Counted from the first letter of the stretch, positions 1 through 7,333 are shown. The stretch is 13,970 nucleotides of DNA from Gemmatimonadota bacterium (GCA_030550695.1 JAUQOX010000050.1:1-13970); one strand, 5' to 3'. The notes: generated by a model from the sequence alone, not told the origin. Program-made: numbers and translations.

Positions 1-553
1 CTTCCAGGAGCACCAGGGCCTCCACCAGGGCTTCCGCCCCCACCTCGGCCAGGCGTTCCGCCAGCTCGCTGGCCGTATCCTCGGGCCCGATGGGCTCCTT
101 CACCTGGAGCAGGATGGGACCGGCGTCCATGGCCTCCACCATGCGCATCACCGTCACCCCCGTGACCTCCAGCCCCCGGAGAATGGCCCAGGGGATGGGG
201 GCCGCCCCCCGAAGCTCGGGGAGGAGGGAAGCGTGGAGGTTGATGGAGCCCCGGGGGGGGAGGGAAAGGACTTCGGGTCGGAGGATGTGGCCGTAGGCCA
301 CCACCACCGAGATCTCCGGGTCCAGCGCCCGCAACTCGGCCAAGAAGGCGTCTCCCCTGGGCTTTTCGGGGGTCAAGACCCGGTACCCCTCCTCCAGGGC
401 CGCCTCCCGCACCGGTGACGGCGTCAGACGCCGCCCCCGCCCCGCCGGACGGTCCGGCTGGGTCACCACCCCCACGACCTCATGACCCTCCTCGCCCAAG
501 GCCAGAAGGGACGGGATGGCGAATTCAGGGGTACCCCAGAACAGGATCCTCAG
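1..553 (-). CDS. fmt: Methionyl-tRNA formyltransferase, N-terminal part (3' end outside window)
   Basis: Transfers a formyl group from 10-formyltetrahydrofolate to the amino group of Met on initiator tRNA, in the cytosol. About 184 N-terminal residues are visible and the frame runs off the window at position 1. The product opens with RILFWGTPEF, the usual Fmt N-terminus, followed by TQPDRPAGRGRRL. The formyltransferase signature NLHASLLPELRGAAP lies near residues 105-119. The expected catalytic residues are present: Asn105, His107 and Asp143 (AMDAG), matching E. coli Asn106, His108 and Asp144. The family is about 310 residues long, so the rest of the catalytic domain and the C-terminal tRNA-binding domain are missing here. 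I chose a CTG start at 553. It overlaps the def stop as CTGA and has AGGAGGT six bases upstream. The only in-frame ATG nearby, at 586, lies inside def, has no ribosome binding site and would add an odd Gly-rich stretch. Identity is firm; the start is an inference. Confidence 0.93.
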   Translation of the reverse strand, partial: MRILFWGTPEFAIPSLLALGEEGHEVVGVVTQPDRPAGRGRRLTPSPVREAALEEGYRVLTPEKPRGDAFLAELRALDPEISVVVAYGHILRPEVLSLPPRGSINLHASLLPELRGAAPIPWAILRGLEVTGVTVMRMVEAMDAGPILLQVKEPIGPEDTASELAERLAEVGAEALVEALVLLE

Positions 554-1071
554 GACGCCACCTCCTCGGCCTGGAGTCGCTGCCATTTCTTGAGGAGGAG
601 TTGCCTCTTGAGGGGGCTCAACCGGTCGATGAACAGGATCCCGTCCAGGTGATCCAGTTCGTGCTGGAGGGCCCGGGCCATCAGACCCGAGGCCTGTACG
701 ATCCGGGGTTCCCCCTTGGGGGTGAAGCCCTCCATGACGACGGACTCCGGCCGCTCCACCACCTCTTCCACCCCCGGGATGCTGAGACATCCCTCCGCCG
801 ACCGGGCGGTCTTCCTGGAGGCCTCCACCAGTTTCGGGTTCACCAGGGCGAAGGGCCCCAGACCCTCCTCGTCGGCCTCCCCCAGGTCCAGGACCATGAC
901 CCGCAGGGAAACCCCCACCTGGGGAGCGGCCAGGCCGATTCCCCGGGCGTGGTACATCGTGGCGAACATGTCCTGGACCAGCCGATCCAGTTCGGCGTCG
1001 AAGGAAGACACCTCCTCGGCCCTCTTACGGAGCACCGGATCGCCCAGGATGCGGATCTCACGGATGGGCAC
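550..1071 (-). CDS. def: Peptide deformylase
   Basis: Removes the N-formyl group from nascent proteins at the ribosome exit, as a mononuclear metal (usually Fe2+) hydrolase. All three family motifs are intact in the 173-residue product: GIGLAAPQ (44-51), EGCLS (93-97, metal ligand Cys95) and HELDH (137-141, metal ligands His137 and His141, catalytic Glu138). The length fits the usual 165-190. I chose the GTG at 1071. AGGAG lies seven bases upstream, and the product then begins MPIREIRILGDPVLR, which aligns with the start of known Def proteins. A GTG at 1086 is also open but has no ribosome binding site. The gene follows yajC after about 66 bases in which I see nothing, and it runs into fmt. 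Def with Fmt is a classic pair: one adds the formyl group that the other removes. There is a Lys/Arg-rich C-terminal tail after the HELDH helix. Confidence 0.96.
   Translation of the reverse strand: MPIREIRILGDPVLRKRAEEVSSFDAELDRLVQDMFATMYHARGIGLAAPQVGVSLRVMVLDLGEADEEGLGPFALVNPKLVEASRKTARSAEGCLSIPGVEEVVERPESVVMEGFTPKGEPRIVQASGLMARALQHELDHLDGILFIDRLSPLKRQLLLKKWQRLQAEEVAS
560..566 (-). promoter_or_regulatory. Ribosome binding site of fmt, inside the def 3' end
   Basis: AGGAGGT, read on the minus strand, lies six bases before the CTG at 553. It sits within the last codons of def. It is a near-perfect anti-16S match at good spacing, and it is what favours the CTG start over the ATG at 586. Confidence 0.7.
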
Positions 1072-1078
1072 GGCGGAT

Positions 1079-1083
1079 CTCCT
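1079..1083 (-). promoter_or_regulatory. Ribosome binding site that sets the def start
   Basis: AGGAG on the minus strand lies seven bases before the GTG at 1071. It supports that start over the in-frame GTG at 1086, which has no such sequence upstream. Confidence 0.6.
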
Positions 1084-1137
1084 CACGGTAGCGTGCCGGG
1101 AACCGGGGGCACCGGGCCCCTGGCCGGTGGGTCCTCC

Positions 1138-1470
1138 TCAGCGTCCTCCCCCTTCCCCGGCCCCACCCTGGAGCACCTGGGCGATGCGGGCCCGCTGCAC
1201 CACCAGGCGGGTGTTCTCCGCCGTCTTGATGGTGAGCCGATCGTCCTGGACGTGGACCACGGTGCCGATGATCCCGCCGGCCGTCACCACCTCGTCCCCC
1301 TTCTTGATCTGTTCCAGCATCCGCCGGTGCCGCTCCTGTTCCTTCCGCTGGGGCCGGATGAGGAGGAAATAGAAGATGGCGAAGATGGCCATCATCTGGA
1401 CGAGGAAGATGAAGGTGGCGTTTCCTCCCTCCCGGGGGACCGCCAACATGGCCAACAGTACCGGGTGCAC
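1138..1470 (-). CDS. yajC: YajC, preprotein translocase accessory subunit
   Basis: Small inner-membrane protein that associates with the SecDF complex of the Sec translocase; it is generally dispensable. The roughly 110-residue product has one hydrophobic segment at about residues 18-38, followed directly by the family hallmark RPQRKEQ. A soluble region follows with KKGDEVVTAGGIIGTV and a beta-rich section (DRLTIKTAENTRLVVQRARI), then a Gly-rich tail. The start is uncertain. GTG at 1470 has GGAG six bases upstream and is chosen here. A TTG at 1482 would add four residues and has no ribosome binding site; an ATG at 1449 is also possible. It sits between tgt and def. The queA-tgt-yajC order is common in bacteria, where secD often follows; here def follows instead. 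Identity is good, start moderate. Confidence 0.9.
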   Translation of the reverse strand: MHPVLLAMLAVPREGGNATFIFLVQMMAIFAIFYFLLIRPQRKEQERHRRMLEQIKKGDEVVTAGGIIGTVVHVQDDRLTIKTAENTRLVVQRARIAQVLQGGAGEGGGR

Positions 1471-1482
1471 GATGGGCTCCAA

Positions 1483-1646
1483 GGTCGAAGGAGGTCTGGA
1501 CTTCGGGGCTCCGGCTGAAAGCTAACATGGCAAGGGAAGGGAGAAAGGGGAAAGGACCGAGGGGAAGGAAGGCCCAGCTCAGGGCGCCGTCAGAGGGGGC
1601 GGACGCGGCGGCCGGACGGGGCCAGCGCCGGCACCGCCCTCTGCCG
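1483..1646. other. tgt-yajC intergenic region with a long polypurine/polypyrimidine tract
   Basis: No gene is apparent in these 164 bases. Positions 1532-1556 are an unbroken purine run on the plus strand, and 1559-1572 is a second one after CC. The transcript (minus strand) is therefore a C/U-rich, G-poor stretch of about 40 bases. This composition suits Rho loading, but it could be simple sequence drift. No convincing promoter for yajC is seen. Confidence 0.5.
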
Positions 1647-2966
1647 TCATCCTTCCCTGCCTTTTTCGAACCGCAGGAGCCAGTCCCGGCTCCAGGACTC
1701 GAAACTGCCCTCCAGAATCCTGGCCCGGGCCTCGGCCGCCAGGGCCAATAGGAACCGAAGGTTGTGAAGGGTGAGGAGACGGTGGGCCAGCCATTCCCCT
1801 GCCACCACCAGGTGCCGGAGGTAGGCCCGGTCGAAGCGGCGGCAGGTGTAGCAGTCGCATGTCTCGTCCAAGGGACGGGTATCCAGCTTGAAACGGGAGT
1901 GCTTGAGGTTGACCTGGCCCTCGCCGCGGCTCCACGCCGTTCCATGGCGGGCATTGCGGGTGGGAGCGACGCAGTCGAACAGGTCGCATCCCAGGGCTAC
2001 GGCCCGGAGCAGGTCGGCGGGGTACCCCACCCCCATGAGGTACCGGGGGAGGCCGGCCGGGAGTTCGTGGTGGAGCACGGCCAGGGTGCGCCACATGTCT
2101 TCCTTGGCCTCCCCCACGCTGAGCCCTCCGATGGCCAGCCCCTTCCATTCCCCCACCGACATCACGTCCCGAGCCTGCTGGCGGCGGAGGTCCTCGTACA
2201 CGTTCCCTTGGAGCACCGGGAACAAGGTCTGGCGGGGACCCTCCTCCTCCGCCTGGAGCTCTCCGAAGCGGTCCCGGCACCGGAGGAGCCAGGCCAAGGT
2301 CCGGGCGTTGGCCTTCTCCACCTCGCTTCGGGAAGCCCCGCCGGGAGGGCACTCGTCGAAGGCCATGACCACATCGGCCCCCAGGGCCCTCTGGATCTCC
2401 ATGACCCGCTCCGGCGTGAAGAAATGGCGGGAGCCGTCCAGATGGCTCTGGAACTCCACCCCGTCCTCCCGGATCTTTCGAATGCGGGCCAGGGAGAAGA
2501 CCTGGAACCCGCCCGAGTCCGTGAGGATGGGACCTTCCCAACGCATGAAGGCATGGAGCCCCCCCAAGGCCCGGACCACGTCGGGCCCCGGGCGAAGGAA
2601 CAGGTGGTAGGTGTTGGCCAGCACCATACGGGCCCCCACCTCCGCCACCTCTTCGGGCGTCAGGGTTTTCACCGTGCCTTGGGTACCCACAGGCATGAAG
2701 GCTGGGGTGGGGACCGGACCGTGGGGGGTTTGGAAGGTTCCCGCCCGGGCCGCTCCTTGGGCCGCATGGAGCTCGAAGGAGAAGGGCTCCGGCCCCGCAA
2801 CGGATGGAGCGCCGTCCCGCTGCGCTGCTCCGACCCCCCCAAGCAGGGATGTCCCGGCCCCGCTGTCGGGAGATCCCCCGAGGCCGTCGTTCACAGGCTT
2901 TCCGCAATCGCCCTTCGCGGGTCTGCCTGGATCCCCGTTCCCGGCTTTTCCCGGGCCGGCGGTCAT
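1647..2966 (-). CDS. tgt: tRNA-guanine transglycosylase (queuine/preQ1 tRNA-ribosyltransferase)
   Basis: Exchanges guanine-34 for preQ1 in the anticodons of tRNA-Asp, -Asn, -His and -Tyr, the step before QueA. The 439-residue product carries the full catalytic core. DSGGFQVFSL starts at Asp150 (general acid/base). Substrate-pocket Asp204 is in MAFDECPP, and QGN is near 253. The expected nucleophile Asp331 lies in LFDCVAPTRNARHG. The zinc site is Cys370, Cys372, Cys375 and His401. The core starts at about residue 62 (FSFELHAAQG). The 61 residues before it are Gly/Pro/Ala-rich low complexity, unlike the family, which is normally 370-385 residues long. The ATG start overlaps the queA stop as ATGA with a weak GGTGA upstream, so I keep it. 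A later GTG at codon 25 is possible and would shorten the extension. Function is firm; start less so. Confidence 0.96.
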   Translation of the reverse strand: MTAGPGKAGNGDPGRPAKGDCGKPVNDGLGGSPDSGAGTSLLGGVGAAQRDGAPSVAGPEPFSFELHAAQGAARAGTFQTPHGPVPTPAFMPVGTQGTVKTLTPEEVAEVGARMVLANTYHLFLRPGPDVVRALGGLHAFMRWEGPILTDSGGFQVFSLARIRKIREDGVEFQSHLDGSRHFFTPERVMEIQRALGADVVMAFDECPPGGASRSEVEKANARTLAWLLRCRDRFGELQAEEEGPRQTLFPVLQGNVYEDLRRQQARDVMSVGEWKGLAIGGLSVGEAKEDMWRTLAVLHHELPAGLPRYLMGVGYPADLLRAVALGCDLFDCVAPTRNARHGTAWSRGEGQVNLKHSRFKLDTRPLDETCDCYTCRRFDRAYLRHLVVAGEWLAHRLLTLHNLRFLLALAAEARARILEGSFESWSRDWLLRFEKGREG

Positions 2967-4093
2967 AGGATCACCATGGCGTCACCGTAGGAGTAGAAGC
3001 GATACTCCGCGGCGACGGCGGTCCGGTAGGCGTACATGATGGTCTCGTAGCCGCCGAAAGCAGCCACCAACATGAGCAGGGTGGACCGAGGGAGGTGGAA
3101 GTTGGTCACCAGCCGGTCCACGGCTCGGAACCGATAGGGGGGACGGATGAACAGGGTGGTTTCGCCGGAGCCCGGCCGCACCCGCCCGTCTTCGTCCGCC
3201 AGGGTTTCCAGGGTCCGCACCACCGTCGTTCCCACGGCCCAAACCCTTCCCCCCCGGGCCCGGGCCGCGTTCACCGCCGCGGCCGCCGGGGGGCTCACCT
3301 CGTAGCGCTCGGCATGGAGGGTCTCGGGGATCGGTCCCCCCTCGTCCAGAGGCCGGAAGGTCCCCACCCCCACGTGGAGGACCAGCCGCACGACCTCCAC
3401 TCCCAGGCCCTCCACCTCCTCCAGAAGCTCGCGGGTGAAGTGGAGGCCTGCGGTGGGGGCCGCCACCGAGCCGGGCACCCGGGCGTACACCGTTTGATAC
3501 CGCTCCCGGTCCAGGGCTTCGTCGTCCCGCTCCAGGTAAGGGGGCAGAGGGATTCGCCCGTGGCGTTCCAGGGCCAGGTCCACCGGCTCTTCCGTGACCA
3601 ACCGCACCACCCGGCCCCCACCGGGCGTGGAATCCAGGATCTCCACCTCGAAGCCTTCCGCCACCACCACCCGTCTGCCGGGCTTCAGCTTGCCCCCGGG
3701 GCGGACCAGGGCCTCCCAGACCCTGGCCTCGCCGGGGCCGGGGGCGGCGGGCCGGCCTCGGTCCCCCCCTCCGTCCCCGCCGGACCGTACCCCGGCCAGG
3801 GGCCGGAGCAGGAAGACCTCCACCTCCGCCCCGGTGGGTTTCCGCCCCAGGAGCCTCACCGGCAGGACCCGGCTTTCATTGAGGACCAGGACGTCTCCGG
3901 GTTCCAGAAGACGGGGAAGGTCGCGAAACCGGAGGTGCCGAAAGTCCCCCCCCCGGCGGTCCACCACCAACAGGCGGCTCTCGTCGCGCCGCTCCGAGGG
4001 GTAGCGGGCAACGAGGTGCCGGGGAAGGGGATAGTCGTAGTCGGAAATCCGGAGGCCCCGGGGCGGGCCCGAATGCCGGCCGGCCGTCTTCAT
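2963..4093 (-). CDS. queA: S-adenosylmethionine:tRNA ribosyltransferase-isomerase
   Basis: Transfers and rearranges the ribosyl part of SAM onto preQ1-34 in tRNA to make epoxyqueuosine, after the Tgt step. The 376-residue product matches the family along its length: ISDYDYPLPRHLVARYP near the N-terminus, DVLVLNESRVLPVRLLGRK (67-85), IPLPPYLERDDEALDRERYQ (181-200), AAPTAGLHFT (211-220), LHVGVGTFRPL (239-249), VTNFHLPRSTLLMLV (329-343) and YRFYSYGDAM near the end. The frame is open upstream to 4303 but there overlaps ruvB in a low-complexity stretch. The ATG at 4093 is therefore chosen; its ribosome binding site is weak. A Gly/Pro-rich insertion of about 25 residues (100-124) splits the region between EVFLLRPL and WEALVRPG. 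The gene ends in an ATGA overlap with tgt. Confidence 0.96.
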   Translation of the reverse strand: MKTAGRHSGPPRGLRISDYDYPLPRHLVARYPSERRDESRLLVVDRRGGDFRHLRFRDLPRLLEPGDVLVLNESRVLPVRLLGRKPTGAEVEVFLLRPLAGVRSGGDGGGDRGRPAAPGPGEARVWEALVRPGGKLKPGRRVVVAEGFEVEILDSTPGGGRVVRLVTEEPVDLALERHGRIPLPPYLERDDEALDRERYQTVYARVPGSVAAPTAGLHFTRELLEEVEGLGVEVVRLVLHVGVGTFRPLDEGGPIPETLHAERYEVSPPAAAAVNAARARGGRVWAVGTTVVRTLETLADEDGRVRPGSGETTLFIRPPYRFRAVDRLVTNFHLPRSTLLMLVAAFGGYETIMYAYRTAVAAEYRFYSYGDAMVIL

Positions 4094-4163
4094 GGGACCG
4101 GAACCCGGCGGAATCCCTGGCCCACCCCCCGAGGCCGCCGCCCGAGCCTTCTCTGCCCGGCCC

Positions 4164-5204
4164 TCATTCGCCGAAAAGGGTCGGTTGGGAGCCTGCAGGA
4201 CCTGAGGGCTTGACGTAGCCCAGGTGCCGGAAGGCCCGGGGGGTTGCCTCCCGCCCCCGGGGCGTTCGGACCAGGAAGCCTTCCTGGATGAGGAACGGCT
4301 CATAGACCTCTTCCAACGTGGAGGTGTCCTCGCCCAGGGCCACCGCCAGGGAGTTCAGCCCCACCGGCCCTCCGTCGAACTTCTCGATGATGGTCTTGAG
4401 GATGCGGGCGTCCATCTCGTCCAAACCGTACTCGTCCACGTCCAGGAGAGCCAACGCTTCCCGGGCCACCTCCTGGTCGATGACCCCCCGGGCTCGGACC
4501 TGGGCATAGTCCCGAACCCGACGGAGGAGGCGGTTGGCCACCCGGGGGGTACCCCGTGCCCGCCGCGCCAGCTCCATGGCCCCTTCTTCGGTAGCCTTGA
4601 TCCCCAGAATATCCGCACTCCGGCGGATGATGAGGGCCAGGTCCTCCGGAGGGTAGTAGTTCAACCGCTGCACGATCCCGAAGCGGGCACGCATGGGGGC
4701 GGTCAACAGGCCGAAACGGGTGGTGGCCCCCACCAGGGTGAACCGCTCGATCTTGAGGGTCATGGTCTGGGCCCGAGGTCCCTCCGACAGGCGGATCTCC
4801 ACCTTGAAGTCCTCCATGGCCGGATAGAGGAACTCCTCGATGATGGGTCGGAGGCGGTGGATCTCGTCGATGAAGAGGATGTCCCCTTCCCTCTGGCTGG
4901 TCAGGATCCCCACCAGGTCCGCCGGTTTCTCCAGAACGGGTCCAGAGGTGGTCTTCAGGTTCACCCCCATTTCCCGGGCCATGAGGGCCGCCAGGGTGGT
5001 CTTGCCCAAGCCGGGAGGGCCGTGGAAGAGGAGGTGGTCCAGGGGTTCCCGCCGCTGCAGAGCCGCCTGGATGGCGATGGACAGGAACTCCTTCACCTTG
5101 GCCTGCCCGATGAACTCAGCCAAACGCTGGGGGCGCAGGGACAACTCAGCCTGGCCGTCGTCCTGGAGTTCCTCCGGGGTGGTGATCTCGTGTTTCCGGG
5201 CCAT
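4164..5204 (-). CDS. ruvB: Holliday junction branch migration ATPase RuvB
   Basis: AAA+ motor that forms hexameric rings on the arms of a RuvA-bound Holliday junction and drives branch migration during recombinational repair. The 346-residue product shows the N-terminal RuvB segment (LRPQRLAEFIGQ), Walker A GPPGLGKTT (62-70), Walker B FIDEIH (111-116), sensor 1 GATTRFG (159-165) and the arginine finger Arg174 in MRARFG. The C-terminal winged-helix domain includes GPVGLNSLAVALGED and ends in RTPRGREATPRAFRHLGY plus a short tail. Length is typical (330-350). The ATG at 5204 gives the usual N-terminus, although the ribosome binding site is weak. It lies 28 bases after ruvA and 70 bases before queA, so the whole ruv group is probably one transcript. 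Confidence 0.98.
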   Translation of the reverse strand: MARKHEITTPEELQDDGQAELSLRPQRLAEFIGQAKVKEFLSIAIQAALQRREPLDHLLFHGPPGLGKTTLAALMAREMGVNLKTTSGPVLEKPADLVGILTSQREGDILFIDEIHRLRPIIEEFLYPAMEDFKVEIRLSEGPRAQTMTLKIERFTLVGATTRFGLLTAPMRARFGIVQRLNYYPPEDLALIIRRSADILGIKATEEGAMELARRARGTPRVANRLLRRVRDYAQVRARGVIDQEVAREALALLDVDEYGLDEMDARILKTIIEKFDGGPVGLNSLAVALGEDTSTLEEVYEPFLIQEGFLVRTPRGREATPRAFRHLGYVKPSGPAGSQPTLFGE

Positions 5205-5232
5205 GTTGCGCCTATGCTACCGGATCTAGGTC

Positions 5233-5817
5233 TCACTCCCTTGCCAAAGCTCTGCGGATAAGTTCCTCCGTAGAGAGATCCTGATGCTCCCTGGCCACTC
5301 GCCGCACCTGGGCGTCGGCATCCGCAAAGTTGAACCCCAGAGCCATGAGGGCTGCTACCGCCTCCTGGACCGCGGTGGAGGCCGTCTCGGCACCTTCCGG
5401 GATCAGGGCCAGATCCTTGACCTTGTCGGCCAACTCAACGGCCATGCGCTCGGCGGTGCGGCGCCCCACCCCGCTCACCAGGGTCAGGGCCGCCACATCC
5501 TTTTCGGCCAAAGCCCGGGCCAGGCGACGGGCCGGGAAGGTGGAGAGCATGGCCAGGGCCAGCTTGGGCCCGACCCCCGAGGCCAAGAGCAGCCGCCGGA
5601 ACAGCTCCCGCTCGTGGGGCTCCAGGAACCCGAACAGGGCCACGGCATCTTCCCGCACCATCTGGTGGGTTCGCAGCTCCACAGGGTGCCCCACCTGCGG
5701 CAGACGCTCGTGGACGGTCTGGGGGACCTCCACCTCATAGACCACCCCACCTGCGGTCTCCACCTCCACCACGGGGTAGTCCCGGCTCAGGAGGATTCCC
5801 TTGAGGCGGCCGATCAT
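5233..5817 (-). CDS. ruvA: Holliday junction binding protein RuvA
   Basis: Binds four-way junctions as a tetramer and loads RuvB. The 194-residue product has an N-terminal OB-fold beginning MIGRLKGILL. Two helix-hairpin-helix motifs lie in the middle (LLASGVGPKLALAMLS and LVSGVGRRTAERMAVEL). The C-terminal three-helix domain that contacts RuvB is also present (AVQEAVAALMALGF ... LSTEELIRRALARE). The ATG at 5817 overlaps the ruvC stop as ATGA, and GGAGGGTG lies eight bases upstream. The frame stays open upstream to 5871, but that stretch is ruvC coding. E. coli RuvA is 203 residues, so nothing is missing. Translational coupling to ruvC is likely. Confidence 0.98.
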   Translation of the reverse strand: MIGRLKGILLSRDYPVVEVETAGGVVYEVEVPQTVHERLPQVGHPVELRTHQMVREDAVALFGFLEPHERELFRRLLLASGVGPKLALAMLSTFPARRLARALAEKDVAALTLVSGVGRRTAERMAVELADKVKDLALIPEGAETASTAVQEAVAALMALGFNFADADAQVRRVAREHQDLSTEELIRRALARE

Positions 5818-6338
5818 GGCAAGGACACCCTCCCCCGCCGAGGTCCCCCCCCTTTCCCCCCCACCAGCCAATGGCAGAGGGCCACCGCCACCCCGTCGGC
5901 GGCGTCTGCCGGTTCAGGGGGGGTCTTCAGGCGAAGATGCTGCTGCACCATAAAAGCCACCTGTTCCTTGGTGGCGCCCCCCCGTCCCGCCACGGCCTTC
6001 TTCACCTCCCGGGGGGTGTATTCGGCCACCGGCACCTCCCCCAGGGCCGCCGCCAGGAGGATCGTCCCCCGGGCATGCCCCAGGGTGAGGGCGCTCCGGA
6101 CGTTTTTTCCCTGGAACACGTCTTCCACGGCCACGGCCCGGGGCCGGAAACGCTCCAGGAGGTCCTGGATCCCCAAGAAAATGTCCCGGAGACGATGGGC
6201 GAGGGGTTGATCCGGCGAGGTGCGGAACACGCCGCACTCCTCCAGGGCCAGGTTCCCGTCTTGCCGACGCACCACCACCCCGTAGCCGGTCACGGCCGTA
6301 CCGGGGTCCACCCCAAGCACCGCGCCGGCAGGCTCCAC
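5814..6338 (-). CDS. ruvC: Holliday junction resolvase RuvC
   Basis: Dimeric, metal-dependent endonuclease of the RNase H-like fold that cuts Holliday junctions symmetrically within the RuvABC complex. The 174-residue product keeps the four acidic residues: Asp11 (LGVDPG), Glu72 (VAVEDVF), and Asp145 and Asp148 (ADAADGVAVALCH). These match E. coli Asp7, Glu66, Asp138 and Asp141 in spacing. TGYGVV and a KNVRSALTLGHARG helix are also present. The start is GTG at 6338, with AGGGA about ten bases upstream; a second GTG at 6320 directly before LGVDPG is possible. The gene follows yebC by 12 bases and overlaps ruvA by four. The tail after residue 160 is Gly/Arg-rich. The yebC-ruvC-ruvA-ruvB order is widely conserved. 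Confidence 0.97.
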   Translation of the reverse strand: MEPAGAVLGVDPGTAVTGYGVVVRRQDGNLALEECGVFRTSPDQPLAHRLRDIFLGIQDLLERFRPRAVAVEDVFQGKNVRSALTLGHARGTILLAAALGEVPVAEYTPREVKKAVAGRGGATKEQVAFMVQQHLRLKTPPEPADAADGVAVALCHWLVGGKGGGPRRGRVSLP

Positions 6339-6350
6339 GGCGGCCGTCCC

Positions 6351-7097
6351 TCACCCGGCCGCGGCCAGGACGGCGTCGTCGATGTCGGCGTTGGAGTGCA
6401 CCTTCTGGACGTCGTCGTTCTCTTCCAGGGCCTCCAGAAGCTTGAGGAGCCGTTCGGCGTCCTTGCCGGCCACCGCCACTTCGGTCTTGGGCAGATAGGT
6501 GAGTTCCGCCGAGCTGAACTCCACCCCCGCCGCCCGGAGCCTCGCCTGCACCTCGTGGAACGCCGCCACCTCCGTGGTGACGATGTACTCGTCCCCCTCC
6601 CGCTGCACGTCCTCGGCGCCCGCCTCGATGGCCGCCTCGAAGACGGCCTCTTCGTGGTAACGGGAGGCGTCGATGTAGATCCGCCCCTTGCGGTCGAACT
6701 GCCAAGCCACGGAGCCGCTGGTCCCCAGATTTCCCCCGGCCCGGTCCAGGAGGTGGCGAATTTCAGCCACCGTGCGCTTCTGGTTGTCCGTCGTGGCCTC
6801 GATGAGCAAGGCCACGCCCCCCGGGCCGTAACCCTCGTAGATCACCTCGTCGTACTGGACCCCTTCCAGTTCGCCCGTCCCCTTCTTGATGGCCCGCTCG
6901 ATGTTCTCGGCCGGCATGTTGGCCGCCTTGGCCGCCTCCACGGCCATACGGAGGCGGGGGTTGAACTCGGGGTCCCCCGGTCCCAAACGGGCCGCCACCG
7001 TGATCTCCCGGATGAGCTTGGTGAAGAGCTGGCCCCGCTTGGCGTCGGTGACGGCCTTTTTCCGCTTGATCTGGGCCCACTTGCTATGTCCAGCCAC
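6351..7097 (-). CDS. yebC: YebC/PmpR family protein (translation or transcription factor)
   Basis: The 248-residue product matches the YebC family throughout: MAGHSKWAQIKRKKAVTDAK at the start, FTKLIREITVAARLG, NMPAENIERAIKKGTGE, then YEGYGPGGVALLIEATTDN in the middle domain and SGSVAWQFDRKG further on. Members were long annotated as DNA-binding regulators. Recent reports link the family, including mitochondrial TACO1, to relief of ribosome stalling at proline-rich stretches. I cannot tell from sequence which role applies here. The GTG at 7097 has a strong AGGAGG four bases upstream and gives the standard family N-terminus. It is the first gene of the ruv group and is separated from the EF-G-like gene by 236 bases. 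No clear promoter was found in that gap. Confidence 0.95.
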   Translation of the reverse strand: MAGHSKWAQIKRKKAVTDAKRGQLFTKLIREITVAARLGPGDPEFNPRLRMAVEAAKAANMPAENIERAIKKGTGELEGVQYDEVIYEGYGPGGVALLIEATTDNQKRTVAEIRHLLDRAGGNLGTSGSVAWQFDRKGRIYIDASRYHEEAVFEAAIEAGAEDVQREGDEYIVTTEVAAFHEVQARLRAAGVEFSSAELTYLPKTEVAVAGKDAERLLKLLEALEENDDVQKVHSNADIDDAVLAAAG

Positions 7098-7175
7098 GCG
7101 CCCTCCTATCCGCGCCCGATCCCTGGAACCCTTGGACGGGTCGTTCGAGGTTCAGCGTTGAATGATAATGGGAGA

Positions 7176-7206
7176 GCACCGCCGGGGGGGAGCCCGCCGA
7201 CGGTGC
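7176..7206 (-). terminator. Possible terminator after the EF-G-like gene
   Basis: The outer arms GCACCG and CGGTGC pair perfectly. The inner bases extend the stem with mismatches through a CGG/CCG section and a GGG/CCC section. On the minus strand the hairpin is followed by TCTCCCATTATCATT, which is only moderately T-rich. It could end fusA transcription or be part of the yebC leader. Confidence 0.35.
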
Positions 7207-7303
7207 AGGCTTCCGATCTCCTTCCGGCTGCCAGAAACTTCCTTGGGCAGTCGCCACGGGACCGGGCTCCGCCCTCCGCCCTTCGAGGGTCTGGCCCCCC
7301 CGA

Positions 7304-7322
7304 GCCCGGGAGCTCCCCGGGC
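7304..7322 (-). terminator. Strong hairpin just after the EF-G-like stop codon
   Basis: A perfect seven-base stem, GCCCGGG with CCCGGGC, and a five-base loop start 11 bases after the fusA stop codon. No T-run follows (the transcript continues G-rich), so it is not a standard intrinsic terminator. It may instead protect the mRNA 3' end or contribute to termination. Confidence 0.35.
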
Positions 7323-7333
7323 AACCCCCGTGG

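Noticed and set aside
4094..4303. Upstream extension of queA to 4303
   Set aside because: It would overlap ruvB by 140 bases, and the added residues are Ser/Gly/Pro/Ala-rich and unlike the family. The ATG at 4093 gives a normal-length QueA.
5818..5871. Upstream extension of ruvA to 5871
   Set aside because: The extra 18 codons lie over ruvC. The ATG at 5817 gives the conserved MIGRL start with a good ribosome binding site.
7098..7333. Possible small gene, tRNA or promoter between fusA and yebC
   Set aside because: Short open frames exist but have no ribosome binding site or familiar sequence. No cloverleaf was found, and TATCAT near 7160 has no -35 partner at a suitable distance.
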